From Helicoverpa zea (taxonomy: Eukaryota > Arthropoda > Insecta > Lepidoptera > Noctuidae), in contig NC_061475.1 of assembly GCF_022581195.2 (NCBI RefSeq), positions 4,526,001-4,590,000 on the forward strand: a stretch of 64,000 bases of DNA, read 5' to 3'. The position numbers and the translations under genes are program-made. The notes under the pieces were generated by a model. That model had not been told where the DNA came from. It did no database searches and worked only from the letters and a program-made list of their open reading frames with translations. Positions within the stretch are counted from its first letter, which is position 1, and every line of letters begins with the position of its first letter. This document shows positions 1 through 12,208 of this stretch, in pieces.

Positions 1-640
1 ATTTCTTGGTGGAGCCAGCAGATCAGAAGAAACATAAGTGCTGTGTATACTGTGCGTCACTACTGCACAACCGTAAAATTTCGTCTTTATAAATAGCACA
101 AACGTTCGCTCTCTTGCGGAGGACGTTTAAATACCATATTATGTGTCACACGTAGGTAAACAGGACAACAATATATTATCATCGAACCGCTTTCAAAGAT
201 CTGATGAGCGAACAGACCAGAACTGACTTGATCGCCTCGAGAAAATCAGAGCTCTATGAAGCGATCATTCGCTTTGGTTCCTACTGTTATTGTGGTTTCT
301 GAAAATGTATTCAATTAACCAACGATGAATATAATTCTTAGCCGGCCAACTCTTTTGACTTCTCGAAAATCATAACGTTGGTTTTTGTGCAATGCACAAA
401 CGGAAATTCGATATATTACACATTCGATATTCACACTTCTACAGAATTGATATTAAAAGGTTTGACAGCGGGCTATAGTAGCGTAGTTAAACTAACTGAA
501 ACAATCTTAGTGATCCTTCAATAAAGTTAGAGAAGCGGGTGTGCATGATGAACATTAAGAGTTGGTAAATACGTGATGAAGATGACCTAATTCATTACTA
601 TTCTAATTTGTTCATGTACCACAAAACTCAAGTTAAGGTG
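1..640. other. No recognisable gene
   Basis: AT-rich sequence with no convincing exon, RNA gene or repeat termini on either strand. Confidence 0.5.
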
Positions 641-1175
641 GAGAAAAGGATTACCAAGCTCCCAAAGGCCTGGGCATTTGCAACACGTTGCATGGCATCC
701 TGGAAAGTTACGTAATTCTCAGCCATCAGTTTGAGCAGCGTGAGGGAGTGTCAGGCTTTGGCCCTAGTGGGCCTCACAGGGGTTTGCTGAATCTCCTTGA
801 GGTGCGCGTGAAATAACGGGTCTCCCAGAAGCCGGAAGGTCGATGACCCACTCAAAACTAATCGCTCACGCCTACGGTGGCCGGGAGTCGTCTCTCGACA
901 TCCGGCTTTCGTGGTGTCTTACCGCAGTGGCTGGGATGAGAGTTGGGAATTTTCAGTCGCTCCGCCGCCTCATTCTTTGTCATCCCATTTCTTCTCGCTC
1001 CAGATCATGGTTTAAACCGGGGCCGGGTGCGATAGGTCGCACAGTCCGCACAGTGGTGACACCCGCGCGCCACCTCCATGAGATCAGAGTTGGGAATGTA
1101 TGTTTGCAAAAACTAATAGAACATTTAGCGAAGTTGAAAGCAAGTATGTCTCTGGCCTGCGACGTGTAATTTGTG
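640..1175. repeat. GC-richer dispersed-repeat candidate
   Basis: This block is clearly richer in G+C than its surroundings. It carries the phrase GTGAGGGAGTGTCAGG, which recurs as GTGAGGGAGTGTC in the minus-sense reading of the repeats near 48.8 and 53.5 kb and in the plus-strand copy near 52.2 kb. The open frame across it (843-1169) has an arbitrary composition and no family motif. I read the block as part of an old retroelement or SINE rather than a gene; the family is not identified. Confidence 0.35.
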
Positions 1176-1589
1176 CGTTTTCAGAACGAACGAACTCTTG
1201 TCTTCTGTTGACATCTTGTTGACGTATTGTGACAGGTAGTTATTCCCATTGATGTTAATTTTAGAAGTGACACAATGTTTTCGGTCGTATTTTGCCTACA
1301 TTCTTCATTACTCAAAAAGTATATTAATAAGGACCTTCTATTTATATGTAAGTGAATTCAAAATAATGTAATATATTAAAACCAGGAACTTATTTTTAAG
1401 GATGTTTGAATATTAATTACAATGTTTTTTTTTTTATAATAATAAAATCTTAGACTCGCAATGCACTTTCAGTGTGATGCATGTTTGTTATTGGATGAAA
1501 TGAATGGATATTCATGTTTATGAGAGGTATAGCTTATATTATGTCAGAACAACATATGTAGACTTTTTAAGAATGTGGGGAAGTTCATA

Positions 1590-2060
1590 ATTTCTTCGGG
1601 ACGTGGGTGCCGTTCCCATGGGAACTACTGCCCGCACCGGGATAAAATATACCCTATGTTACTCGCAGATAGGGCTGCCATCCGTCCGGGTTTCCCCGGA
1701 TTTGTCCTCGTTTGGAGGCCGTCCGGGGGCCGTCCGGGCGGGGTTTCAAGAAGTGTCCGGGGAAAACCCGGACATTTTTCATGTAAGGAAGAACCTCATT
1801 GAATTTAAGTATATGTTAATAGTAAATGGATTACAAATTAGGTATTATTTTGTTTAAAGAAAATCGTACTCGTTCGGGGAAAAATGCGATTTACGCCAAA
1901 TGTCCGGGTTTTTTTTAATGTTTGTCCGGGTTTGGCGAAATTCGAGATGGCAGCCCTACTCGCAGATAATGTAGCTTTCTAATGGTGAAAGAATTATAAA
2001 AATGTCCCTGATGATGCGCTGATATTTCTTGTAGTGTTTTTATAGTAGCGAAATACACAC
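1590..2060. repeat. Helitron-like lepidopteran repeat, interrupted by a MITE
   Basis: The text 'ACTACTGCCCGCACCGGGAT', then 'CCTATGTTACTCG', then 'GTAGCTTTC...GGTGAAAGAATT' is the internal sequence of the common lepidopteran repeat also seen near 32.3 and 57.1 kb. A MITE splits it at 1671-1957. Joining across the MITE, minus one copy of its 10-bp target duplication, restores the repeat order. Assignment to the Helitron class rests on general knowledge of this family. Confidence 0.6.
1671..1957. mobile_element. 287-bp MITE with 10-bp target-site duplication
   Basis: The ends are inverted: AGGGCTGCCATC on the left and GATGGCAGCCCT on the right. Identical direct copies of ACTCGCAGAT flank them at 1661-1670 and 1958-1967. 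The interior repeats CCGGGTTT/CCGGGG motifs and has no coding capacity. A 10-bp duplication fits a Mutator-like mobiliser better than most other superfamilies, but that is inference. Confidence 0.8.
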
Positions 2061-2399
2061 GTTGTCATATAATTTTTTCTTGAAAGTAAGAACATACCAT
2101 GACAAAATGAAGTCTGTTTTCATTGATATTTTACCTACTACCAGTTTTATGGCACATCTGTTTCTGCATGATTTTCTTCATCTATAATTTTAGGATATCA
2201 TTTCTTTAAATTCAGTTTTTTGCTCAAGTTACTTATAAAAGCGTTATTTTCTATGTAAAGATTGATAATAGGCCGATAAACTTACAAAGTTCAACATTCA
2301 AATATGTGTCATTATTGCACCCGCTGTTGCAGAAACGTTAACAGAAATTATCGTTCATTGCTCATCCCCCGTAGGTGATAGCGTGATAATATATATCCT

Positions 2400-2560
2400 A
2401 TATGTTGAACCGCCCCCCAGGTAATATTCATGCAAAATTTGATTTAAATCTATGCAGTACTTTTCGAGTTCAGTGAGACCAAACATACAGACAAACAGAC
2501 AAACAGACATACAGACAAAAATTCTAAAAACTATATATTTGGGTTCAGAATCGATAATAG
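2400..2560. repeat. Dispersed repeat ending in an ACAGACAA microsatellite
   Basis: AT-rich text with a short tandem ACAGACAA tract around 2487-2517, typical of the 3' part of lepidopteran retroposed repeats. No termini could be defined. Confidence 0.35.
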
Positions 2561-2650
2561 ATCACCCCCCAAGTATTCTTTAAAAAAAATATTCAATGTA
2601 CAGTTTTGACTTTCCTATCATTTTATTATATGTATAGATACATAGTACAC

Positions 2651-2837
2651 TAACGGCCAGTTTCTTCATCAAAAGTTAAAGTAATGTCTAAAGTAAAAGT
2701 AACGGTCAAATACGTTTTTTCAAGGCTAAAGTGACAGCAAAATTAATAGAAAAATTGAATTTGACCGTTACTTTTACTTTAGACATTACTTTGACTTTTA
2801 CTTTGGCTTTAACTTTTGATGAAGAAACTGGCTGTTA
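2651..2837. mobile_element. 187-bp palindromic MITE
   Basis: Almost the whole element is one inverted repeat. TAACGGCCAGTTTCTTCATC at the left returns as its reverse complement at the right (GATGAAGAAACTGGCTGTTA), and pairing continues about 60 bp into each arm around a short A-rich loop. There is no coding capacity. No clear target duplication was seen. Confidence 0.75.
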
Positions 2838-5800
2838 AATAGCATAGCTAAGTATTAACTAATAAAAGCTCAGATATGGACAAAGATGGACTAACAAGGC
2901 TTATATTAGGTAATTCGATGCAGAATACTCGACTACTTTGTACCAGAACCTAGAGGTCTGATAAGTTATATGACTGTATAACATAACTTTCTTCAAAAAA
3001 ACAGGGATCAAAATAAAAGATTGAGGTCCCCAATCTCTACCCTTAACCATAACTCAACCTTACAATTCTAAGAAATTAAATCAACCTTTCTAGGAAGTAA
3101 CTAAAATTATACTACAAAAACAAAAGAAAGAATAACCCATAAAATATAACGTTGAAGCACCTCGGCCATAAGTTGGTTGAGAAGCCTTAGTTGTTTAGAG
3201 CTCGTCATTGCAGGCCGACTCCGGCCATAAAAAGCCAAGAGCACCCAAGTGCCACTTCGCCGGCATATTGCGCTCTTTGCGTTTACAACAAAAAATGGAA
3301 ACCCTCACTTATTACTATGGAGTTTCTATTCGAATATAATTTAAGTTTTCAAGTTTGGAATTGCTCCTGTTTCACACTGCCGGATTTTGCTATCGTATTT
3401 CGTCGTTGGCGCAAACAATTGACAACTACTATTTCAATCGATGACAATTGACACATGACAGGTTTTATGGCATTACAGGCTCGATATGTGTCGATTTTAG
3501 CGAAAAAAATGTGTAGGAAAACATCTCTTGTCTGAATTCACCAACCCTCATTGAGTCAGCATGGTGATTAACGCTCAATCAATTAACAATCTTTGTGTGA
3601 GAGGAGGCCTGTGCCCAGCAGTGGGACGGTATAAAGTGTGATGATGATGATAGCAAAAAATCCACCAGTGTGAGAGTGTTGTAAATCAAGAAGTTACATA
3701 CAACTAAGAACAAGAATTTTGACACAATCCCATCCATCAGCCTAAGCAAATAAACTGAGGTCAAAACTTTTAAGGAAAGATAAGTCTTGGGCTAAAATTA
3801 AGATAAACTAAAGCTAATTAGTTAGACGTTGTCTTTAGGATAGAATTTCAAAGTTGAAACATAAACTGGAACTTAGTAAAAACTACTTCTTGTACTGGAA
3901 GTTAGTTTGCGTTTGGGATCGAATTATATTAGTCGCTCCGTTGGCTTAGCGTAAAATAATCTGTAGTGAGTTTGTACTTGGTTATTTTTGTTACTGTTCA
4001 TAACTTCCACAATTTTTGCAACTACTGAAATATTTGCAAAAAATAAAACATGTAGAAGTTTTTTCATTTATTTATAAGGTTTATAAGGTTTACTTAAAAT
4101 TTGGGATGCAGGTACACTGGTAACAGTCTTGTCAAACACAACAAAAATTGCTTGTTCGGATTCATTTCAAATCGAATTATTTGGTTATCACTTATCATTA
4201 TTAAGTTATTTATTTATTTCAATTCGAAGTCAATATTCTACAGCGTCTTAGAAATCGTCAAATCAGGGCACTTATGACTGTTTTGATCATTCTAGCAGTC
4301 AATACTGGATCCCGTCAATAGATTCCAACCTTTTCTACAAGCCTGCAATATTGGTCTTATAAGCCTACTATTACCTTTCAAATGAACACAGATCCTATCA
4401 TATCCTTCCTATTATCCAGCTAATAACACGGTCTGAATTGAATTCATCACCGTAAGTTGATTTACGGTAATACGCCATGCCAAATGGGCATACGATGTCC
4501 GATACTATATAATCCATGTGAAAGCCCGCATGTTTGTCAAACGGCTCCGTCAGTCAAAACGTCAGTTGTATTGACTCTTCTGTGTGTTGGTAATGTAGTG
4601 TTTATAGGCCTTTTGGTGGTTGAACAAGATTCAGTAGATTTCTGGTCAAAGATGGCTATAAACGATCCGAATCTGCTTGTCATCCCTTCCACTACAGTTG
4701 ACTATTTCATAAATAAGTGCTATTTATAGGAGGATATATCCCTCAGCTTGAAATTAACTAAACAAAGATACTTGATTTTAATTTTTCCACTTTAGTCTGA
4801 ACCAATATTGAAACGCTTATTGAAGTGAAAACCATGTACCAAACGATGAACAATTTAAGCTTATACAACAACCCCACGCACACAAGTACAAAAAACAAAC
4901 GCAGCGAAAAACCATATCGAATCTCAATAACCCAAGAACAATTCCAGACAAGACAAACAAATAAATGTACGTAATAACCATACTCCATAAAGCGGGAGGC
5001 ATGACGGAGCCAAAAACAATGTAAGCCGGCGTCTTACACTGCATATTGCACTCTCCACGGATTATGCTGCGGCCAGCGTAGCGTCACGGATTTTGAGACA
5101 AATTCGTTGCATCATAAGCGTAGACTTACCTGGAGTTTGGAATGATATGATGTGCTTTTAGAAAATCGTAAAGAGAAGGTAAGAATTAAAAGACACTCTT
5201 AATAGACATACTAAAGAATTGGTTAGACATACTAAAGGAGTTGGTTCAAAGTCAGATGAAGGCTTACAACGTTGGATCACAGCGTTTGATGATCTGTGGA
5301 CCACAGTCTTGGTCCGTAAATATCTATGTAGATAATAGGAGATTCTCTTACATCTCAGAAACCGAATAATGTCACCAGCTCTGATTTTGGGGATCATCAG
5401 GGGCGTAGTCTTGTCAAGTCAGCAATGGCATGTTTACCACAGTCAAACTATTTTAGCCAAGCAGCCAAGGTTTCTATAATATTTTCTTAACGTGTGTCAG
5501 AGAAAATAATAATACATCTTCCCAACTTTTTCAGACATGCCATCTTTTACTTCATACACAGGCCAAAAACACAGCAATTTATTAGCACCACGGTACATTA
5601 AAGTTTATCTTGCGCGCATCTCCCTTCCTTCAGTACTGCGTGGCTATAATCCTTCGTCGTCTAGACGTCATATCAAATTGTTGCGAACATTGTTTTTGGG
5701 GATTGACTATATTGTGTTCTGCTTTGCAAACAACCGTGTTTGTATCGACAAGACGGCAGTCAAATGGTTCTACAACATTTATGTTTATGCTTAACGTTGA

Positions 5801-7980
5801 TAGTTTGTTGTTTTGTGGTGTTAGTGCAAGCGTGTGTTTGTGAACTTAATTTCTTGTCTTGTATTAATCGACATCTATTTCTTTATCATCAAATTGAACA
5901 TATGTCTGCCTGAACTTTACTGGCCCGATCGATGATTAAGTGAATCTGAAAGTTCTAGGTTCTATTAAATGTTAGTCTTACATTAAATATAAGTCTTATA
6001 GCCCTCAGTATTCTAGCTCTTTTTAAAGGAAATAAACTAACTATTATTCCTTCAGATGTCGTAAAATATTCATTAAGCCTTTTGCTAATACTTTAGAGGA
6101 ATCCAGTAGCACAAAATACAAATTCTCTCCCGCATGAGAACCTACATTAAATACAAAAAAAAAAACATAAATCCCTAAAATTCATGACAATACAAAAAAC
6201 CTTTTAAATCATTAGCCAATAAATAAAAGGGTATTGTTTCCGTCAGAACCAAGCCGCCCATAACGGCTTACTCCGCGTAAAGGGACATATAAATTGCCAC
6301 CTAAGAAATGTTTCTGTACGCAGTACTCTAAAAGAAATGTTATAAAACTTTTAAGTACGGAGCGCTGCATTTTGTGAAATATGGAGATTTGTATAGAGTG
6401 GTTGAAACCAGGTTGTTATGTTAGGAACAACAACTTTAAAGTATGAATGTAAAATTTTGTTGTCTAGCACAGCCTAAAGGATTTAAAGGATCTCAATAAA
6501 TGCCTTCTTCTTTATTTAAAAAAAAAGGGATAGGTAATTATTAGGCCCAGATTATTGAATAAAATAAGACTTTTCATAAAACTTTTCTACAGTAAAGTTA
6601 CACTTACATAATTAAATTTCATTTGAATATTTATTTGGTTAGGTTGTAGGGTAGGTAGGAGGTAGGTTGGTGATTGTTAAATGGTGCGACTGGGTCTTAG
6701 CCACAATCTAATGGCATATTCAAAATTAAATACTAAAATATATTTAATCAAGATCTCTCCATATACCTGTCAATGCACCATATACCTATTAAAAATAAAA
6801 CATAATTCTATTATAATTAAACAATTAAACTGGTATCACCAGCTCCATGTAACATTTCAATATAAAGTGGCAACACATCGGTAACATACATAGATCTCTG
6901 TGTAATAACGTTACACCGCAAGATATGCATAGCAACTGTGCAAGTAATAATATATATGAGAACCTACGTAGTTTTGTTTGTAAGGAAACATAACGGCTTG
7001 TTATTGAATGTTTCTCTTTAAGAGGTTGATTAAGGCTCTTATAGTTAATCTTATATTAAGCGTACAAAATTTTTGTCGGCTGACAGTTTGTTCGGGCTTA
7101 TAGATCATTATGAAAATAAATGGAAGTACGCACATAACAGTGATCATGTATTTGGCCGATATCAGAACAAATAAAAACTTTGATTGAATTCACATTTTTC
7201 TAAAAAATGATTTTTTCCAACCATCGGACCTATTCAACTGTTGGCTCACTGTTTAGTCTACAGTGTGCGAGTACTCTAAAAATAACTTTATATTTGTTAA
7301 CTTTTTTTAAATGCTTGGAATTTTTTTCATCGTAATAATCATTACCTACCTATGTACAAGATTCACATAGCTTTATTTTTTTAACAAACTTAAGCCGCTT
7401 AGCGGCTTAGCCGTTTCCGGGGTCCTAATAAATGTAGATCAGGAGCAACTTTAAATTACCATGGATTTTACTATCGATTTTTATGTCCGGGAATAATACT
7501 AAGTGATCACCCATAACAAATACTTCGATTATTGCCGAAAAAGCAATAGTAGCACATAAAAATATAACAAGATTTATACCTAATAAATAAACATAAGTCA
7601 ATCAGGATTTACAAGACCAGGGCAATATTTACGAGCCCATTCCATTAACACAAATGGTTCCATCAGTTAAGACAATAATCCTTACTAAAGACGAAATTCT
7701 TATATTACCGTACATAGGGAAAATGTAGAGGAATATGTTCCAAAAGTAGGATAAATACAATAAGTGGAACTAATTGTTCGTAGTTTATGTCTAGTAGTGT
7801 TTTGTTTGTGACTTTGTTCACGTATATTTCGATCTTAAAACGCCTTTGTCTGTAAATGGGAAATCATCAGTTGATCCCTCTGACAGTGTCAGACTTTTGT
7901 CAGGCTCTTTTTGACTAAAACATACTCATAGGGTCAACGGTGCGGTCAACTAGTTTTTTTTGCAATTTGTCATAAGATAT
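2838..7980. other. Long AT-rich stretch without a recognised gene
   Basis: No exon set with consistent splice sites or family motifs was found. A degenerate LINE tail reading EEACAQQW before a (GAT)n run lies at about 3603-3652. The other short open frames have low-complexity or arbitrary composition. Confidence 0.5.
3603..3652 (+). pseudogene. LINE reverse-transcriptase tail remnant with (GAT)n
   Basis: Plus-strand reading gives EEACAQQW followed by divergent residues and a (GATGAT)n run. It matches the better preserved tails at 14722-14826 (EEAYVQQ) and 32802-32877 (GEAYVQQWTSYG). It is short and degenerate. Confidence 0.45.
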
Positions 7981-7986
7981 TTATTT

Positions 7987-8199
7987 CTAAGACTCTTTAC
8001 GGGGCGTGCCTAGTTCTATAATCACCATTTCCCTTATCATCATTATCCTTCTATTTGGATCAGAACTCCACGTTTTCTTCGCCCATACTTCACTGTTTAT
8101 CTTAAAAGTGATATCATTTCCAATTCCTGCACTGTCTAAAAGTTTAAATATATTCTTCAAAAAATTGCTCACTTCCAGAGCTAAGAATTTAAAAAGCCT
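7987..8199 (-). CDS. Unrecognised possible 3' terminal exon
   Basis: On the minus strand a possible acceptor (TTTAATTTTAG, at about 8200-8210) opens a frame of about 70 codons to a TAG at 7987. It reads LFKFLALEVSNF, later SEVWAKKTWSSDPNRR, and ends GTPRKES. The composition is mixed and not low-complexity, so it could be a real last exon or a decayed mobile-element fragment. I recognise no family, and no upstream exon could be identified. Confidence 0.2.
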   Translation of the reverse strand, partial: RLFKFLALEVSNFLKNIFKLLDSAGIGNDITFKINSEVWAKKTWSSDPNRRIMMIREMVIIELGTPRKES

Positions 8200-10164
8200 A
8201 AAATTAAATTCGTTTAAAGGATAAAAATATCCCTACTTATAAACTACGTGTTTTTCATATTGCCATCATTATTTTCTGAAATAATCTGCAGCATCGTTAT
8301 CCGGTGCATTGAAGCTTGAAATAAAATTGGCTGAACTTGAACATCTTTGAAACGCCGTAACAATCCTTAGATCTCTGTTATTTATTTATTTAATTCAACT
8401 AACGGATTGTTTATTTGATGGTGCTTGGCTTTTTTTAGAATGGTTTTTCTTTTTTTTGGAATTGGCTCTGTAAATGGAATTTTGAAGTAAGAATTGTCAG
8501 GGTCTGTTCATAGACGAAGAAAAAAAGAAACAGGATGACATGGATGTCTGATCCTGTATTCGACGAGGCCTTGCTTGTATCCGTATAGATGACGGATGTA
8601 ATCCAAAGTTGATACGATGCGAAGATGGAAACTTAACTTTAACTCACTCCTGGGTGACTTTTGTTAGATAACAATATTACAGCACGTTCTTTTATCCGAG
8701 TAAAAAGTAGTTTTAGTAGCTTCATCTTCGTGGTTTGAGGATTCTACAGTAACTTTATCAGACTGTAGGTAACTTGTGTAATTCCTACATATGTTGTTCC
8801 AAATTACTATCAATATACAGCGTGGTAGTACATTTGCAATAGTCAACGCTTCCATAAAGCGAGAGTAATCAAGCCCGTCTCAATGATCGTTTGTAGCCGA
8901 CCAAGTATTATGCCATATTATGTTGCATCAATGTTATTGAATCAACAAACACCCCTAGTTTTTTGGGAGGGTAAAAAGTATCCATGTTTGTTTCGGAGCC
9001 TTTCGTTTTCAAAAAAACAATTTTAGAAAAGAAGCGGGCTGCAATGCAATACATAGAAAACTCGGAAAGTAAGATTGGTTGTATTTTTTGAGTTTCATTA
9101 TTTGAGAAAAGTTTTCTTCCTTATCAATTTACTTTATAGTAAGTAATTATCTGATGGAGAACTTCAAAAACTTCTCCCAAAATCGATAATTAAGGTAAGT
9201 TTAATTTTAACATACCTAAACCAATTCTCAAATCTTACTGAATAAAGTAAGTTTTCAATTGTTTCGTACCGTGGCGAATTTTCCGTTTTAGCTACAACAT
9301 CCACACATACATACCTTTACGCATACGTCATGCTTATTGAAGCGGCTATCTAATATGTCTCAGGGGCAACCCTATTTACATTTTGCAATTGCATTGCAGG
9401 TCTGCCCACATGGTTTATAGGCTGTGAATGGCAGTCGGAGTGTGTTAATTTTTAACCAACCAAAAAGGTTCTCAATGCAATGTTTGTATTTTTTATTTGT
9501 AACTTATTGAATGTTTGTTCTAATTTATATCCAAATTATGAGGGCATTCTAATGCTTTAAAATTGCTTATGCGCTGGAAATTTGTACTAATAAAAATTCA
9601 GGTGTCGTCAACACAGTAGTCGCAAGTGAAAACTCCTTAATATTTAATCATAGCAATGTAGCATGAAGAAGTTTTTCTTAACATTCATATTTTTTTTATT
9701 TAGTACTTTTTCATAAATGTTTTCTTTATTATTCGATATATGTGTAGTTATTATTTTGTAATTCTTTAATTAGATATGGTTAAGCTTAATTAGCTGTGGA
9801 AGACAAAAGAGGTGGTAATAGTAAAGATATAAGAAATTAGACATGTAAACTAAGTTGACATAAGTATTGTGTTAAGGCCATAATGATAAGAGACATTGTG
9901 TCATAAATAACTTTTATACGTCACTAACTACATGATATCCGCAAAATGTATTTGGAGGAAAACGTATTAAAATACCTTAAACCACGTTAACGAAACCTCA
10001 TCAGTTTAACAGTCTCATCGGTTTTATCAGGATCTTAACTTACCAATCGAAATTAATTACGTCTTTATTTTAATTTTGATAAAGAAAAAAATTACACATA
10101 TCACCAACCATTTTGGTTTTTTAATATTTTTTTTTATTTCTTAATCTTAAGACGGTAAATATAC

Positions 10165-10168
10165 AAAA
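10165..10168 (-). terminator. Pol III T-run terminator of the tRNA
   Basis: Four A on the plus strand, so TTTT on the coding strand, a few bases past the tRNA 3' end. This is the usual RNA polymerase III stop signal. Confidence 0.7.
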
Positions 10169-10172
10169 GAAA

Positions 10173-10189
10173 CGCCCCCGGGTGGGCTC

Positions 10190-10226
<37 letters not shown>

Positions 10227-10246
10227 GCCAATTGCGCCACGGAGGC
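10173..10246 (-). tRNA. tRNA-Asn (anticodon GTT)
   Basis: The 74-nt minus-strand sequence folds as a canonical tRNA. The acceptor stem pairs GCCTCCG with CGGGGGC (one U-G pair), with G as discriminator. The D arm holds the A box (TGGCGCAATTGG). The anticodon stem is TTCGG/CCGAA around a loop with GTT. The T arm holds the B box GGTTCGAGCCC. There is no intron. A T4 terminator follows and flanking DNA shows no SINE body, which separates it from the tRNA-like SINE heads elsewhere in the window. It should be functional. Confidence 0.97.
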
Positions 10247-11760
10247 GGTGTAAGTCAGCGTGAAAATATAAAACATACTTTATTATCTCTGATCCTTACG
10301 TCATTCTTGATCGATAATAATAAAAAATCGATCACTCGATAAAACAACAACAATTGAAAAATTGGTATTATATCGTTTTTTTTTATCTTAGCAATAAAAT
10401 TCAGAAGTATAAGATACCTGCAGATTTTTAAACCTAAAAGTTTTATATATTTTTTAATAAGGATAGATAAGCATACCTATTTAATTACTTTACTGCAGAA
10501 ATACAAAATACCACTCCATTTAATACCTATTTAATTCTTTTTATAGCTAATTAGTAAAACTAGACAGGTAGATACTCATTTTCTGCAGTCTAAGGGAAAT
10601 AATGAATGAGCAATTTATTTATTTATTTATTTATTACACTTTTTGCACACATTTTACACAAAAACAATGTACAAAGGCGGACTTAACGCCTCAGGCGTTC
10701 TCTACCAGCGTAATGAGTTAATGAGTGATCTAGACTCGACTAGAGTGATCTAGACTATTGCGAAAATACACATGCTTTAAAAAAAATTTAATGGCGAAAG
10801 TAACTCGATGAAAATAAAACTATTTTGAGTTGGAAAAGTGATTGTGACCCACAAAAAAAAAAAAACAAAAAAGGAACTAGTAATACATAATAAAACCACA
10901 ATCAACCACTGTTAACATCGTAAACAATTCCCATACAATACCCGGTTGGGTGGTGAAAAATTAATAATTCATAAAAATTACCATCAGCAGGTAAGTTTAA
11001 AATTTTGACCAAAAATTACGCAAGGCAAGTGAGATCGACCGCGCATGAGTGACTCGCTACAGGGTGCAATCAAATTTAATAGGATATTGTATTCATGTAC
11101 GCGATATTTGCTTACAACCTTGTTAATTTACTGAACGCCCTGTATGTGGGTCAAAATGGAAATAATGAAATTGTAATCTACGCAAATAGCATGATGAAGT
11201 AGTGATTTTGATGATGTTATTATTTTGGTTGATTAACTAATTTTAATTCAAACCTTTTTTTGTTGGTAAAAATTCGAGATATTTTATCGATAATTGAAAC
11301 GGTGTATTATCTTTACAATAAATAAAATAAATCGTCGCTTTTACATACCACCATGTCAATAAAGTTTCAGCACACGTATGTATAAAAGATTTTCTGTAAA
11401 TTCAGGCAAAAAGACATCACCAATACAAATATGGCCATGTTGATTCGATAATGACTGTTCCAATTTACAAATACCAGCACAAGCCACTTAAAAGTACACA
11501 TTAAATCTTACAATGTATGCACAAATTAAATCGCAGAATATTTCGAACAATGCGAATTAATCAATCGAATAAAACGAATCGAATACGTCACTTTTATTCG
11601 ATTCGTTTTAAATAGCTTGTTTAATTACCGTTTTATTCACAAATTCTCGTGTTTATGAGCGATTATTGTTATGGTTCGAAATGTAAATCCATTTTTAACG
11701 TTATTTCGTATAAACTTAGGTATGCCTATGCACAAAATAAAACAACGCAACGTGTCTATA
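10247..11760. other. AT-rich intergenic DNA with a (TTTA)n microsatellite
   Basis: A perfect (ATTT)n tract lies at 10613-10635. There are no exons and no identifiable transposon ends. A near-palindrome (ATAAAACGAATCGAATACG / ATTCGATTCGTTTTA) lies around 11568-11611. Confidence 0.5.
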
Positions 11761-12154
11761 CAAGCTGTTGATTTGCATGCGTGCCATAGTCAAGGACGTG
11801 ATTATACTAATGATTCTCGACCCAAATCAACAAAAAAATTGGTACGAAAATTTTGATTTTAATTTTTTTTCGGAAATTCGTCAATGTCACTTACCCGTTT
11901 TCAAACTCGGCGCGTATGTTACTGGCCTCAAAACCGTGCTGCGCCCTCACACAAACGCGAACACAAAGCATACGCAACGATTATTCATTAATTTCATTCA
12001 TAAAATTGGATTACTTCTGAAATACTACGACATTACAATGACAAAAAAAAACAGTGCATATTAGCTATTTCCCGTCTACTGTAATTCCAATCGATTATTT
12101 ACGTATTTTATGTCCTCCTCCTGAAGTATGGCACAAATGCAAATCAACACCTTG
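11761..12154. mobile_element. Mariner-type MITE, copy 1 (394 bp)
   Basis: Starts CAAGCTGTTGATTTGCATG and ends with the near-inverse (GCAAATCAACACCTTG), with TA on both sides: the TA target duplication of the Tc1/mariner superfamily. Copies 2 and 3 are at 35763-36149 and 55003-55396. It ends 54 bp beyond the odorant-receptor stop codon, so it may overlap that gene's 3' UTR. Confidence 0.85.
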
Positions 12155-12208
12155 TATAGTAATATGCATTTTAATGTGACTTGTGATATTTTATATCTAG
12201 TTACTACT

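Noticed and set aside
843..1169. 108-codon open frame
   Set aside because: Lies in a GC-richer dispersed repeat; no family motif, no splice partners.
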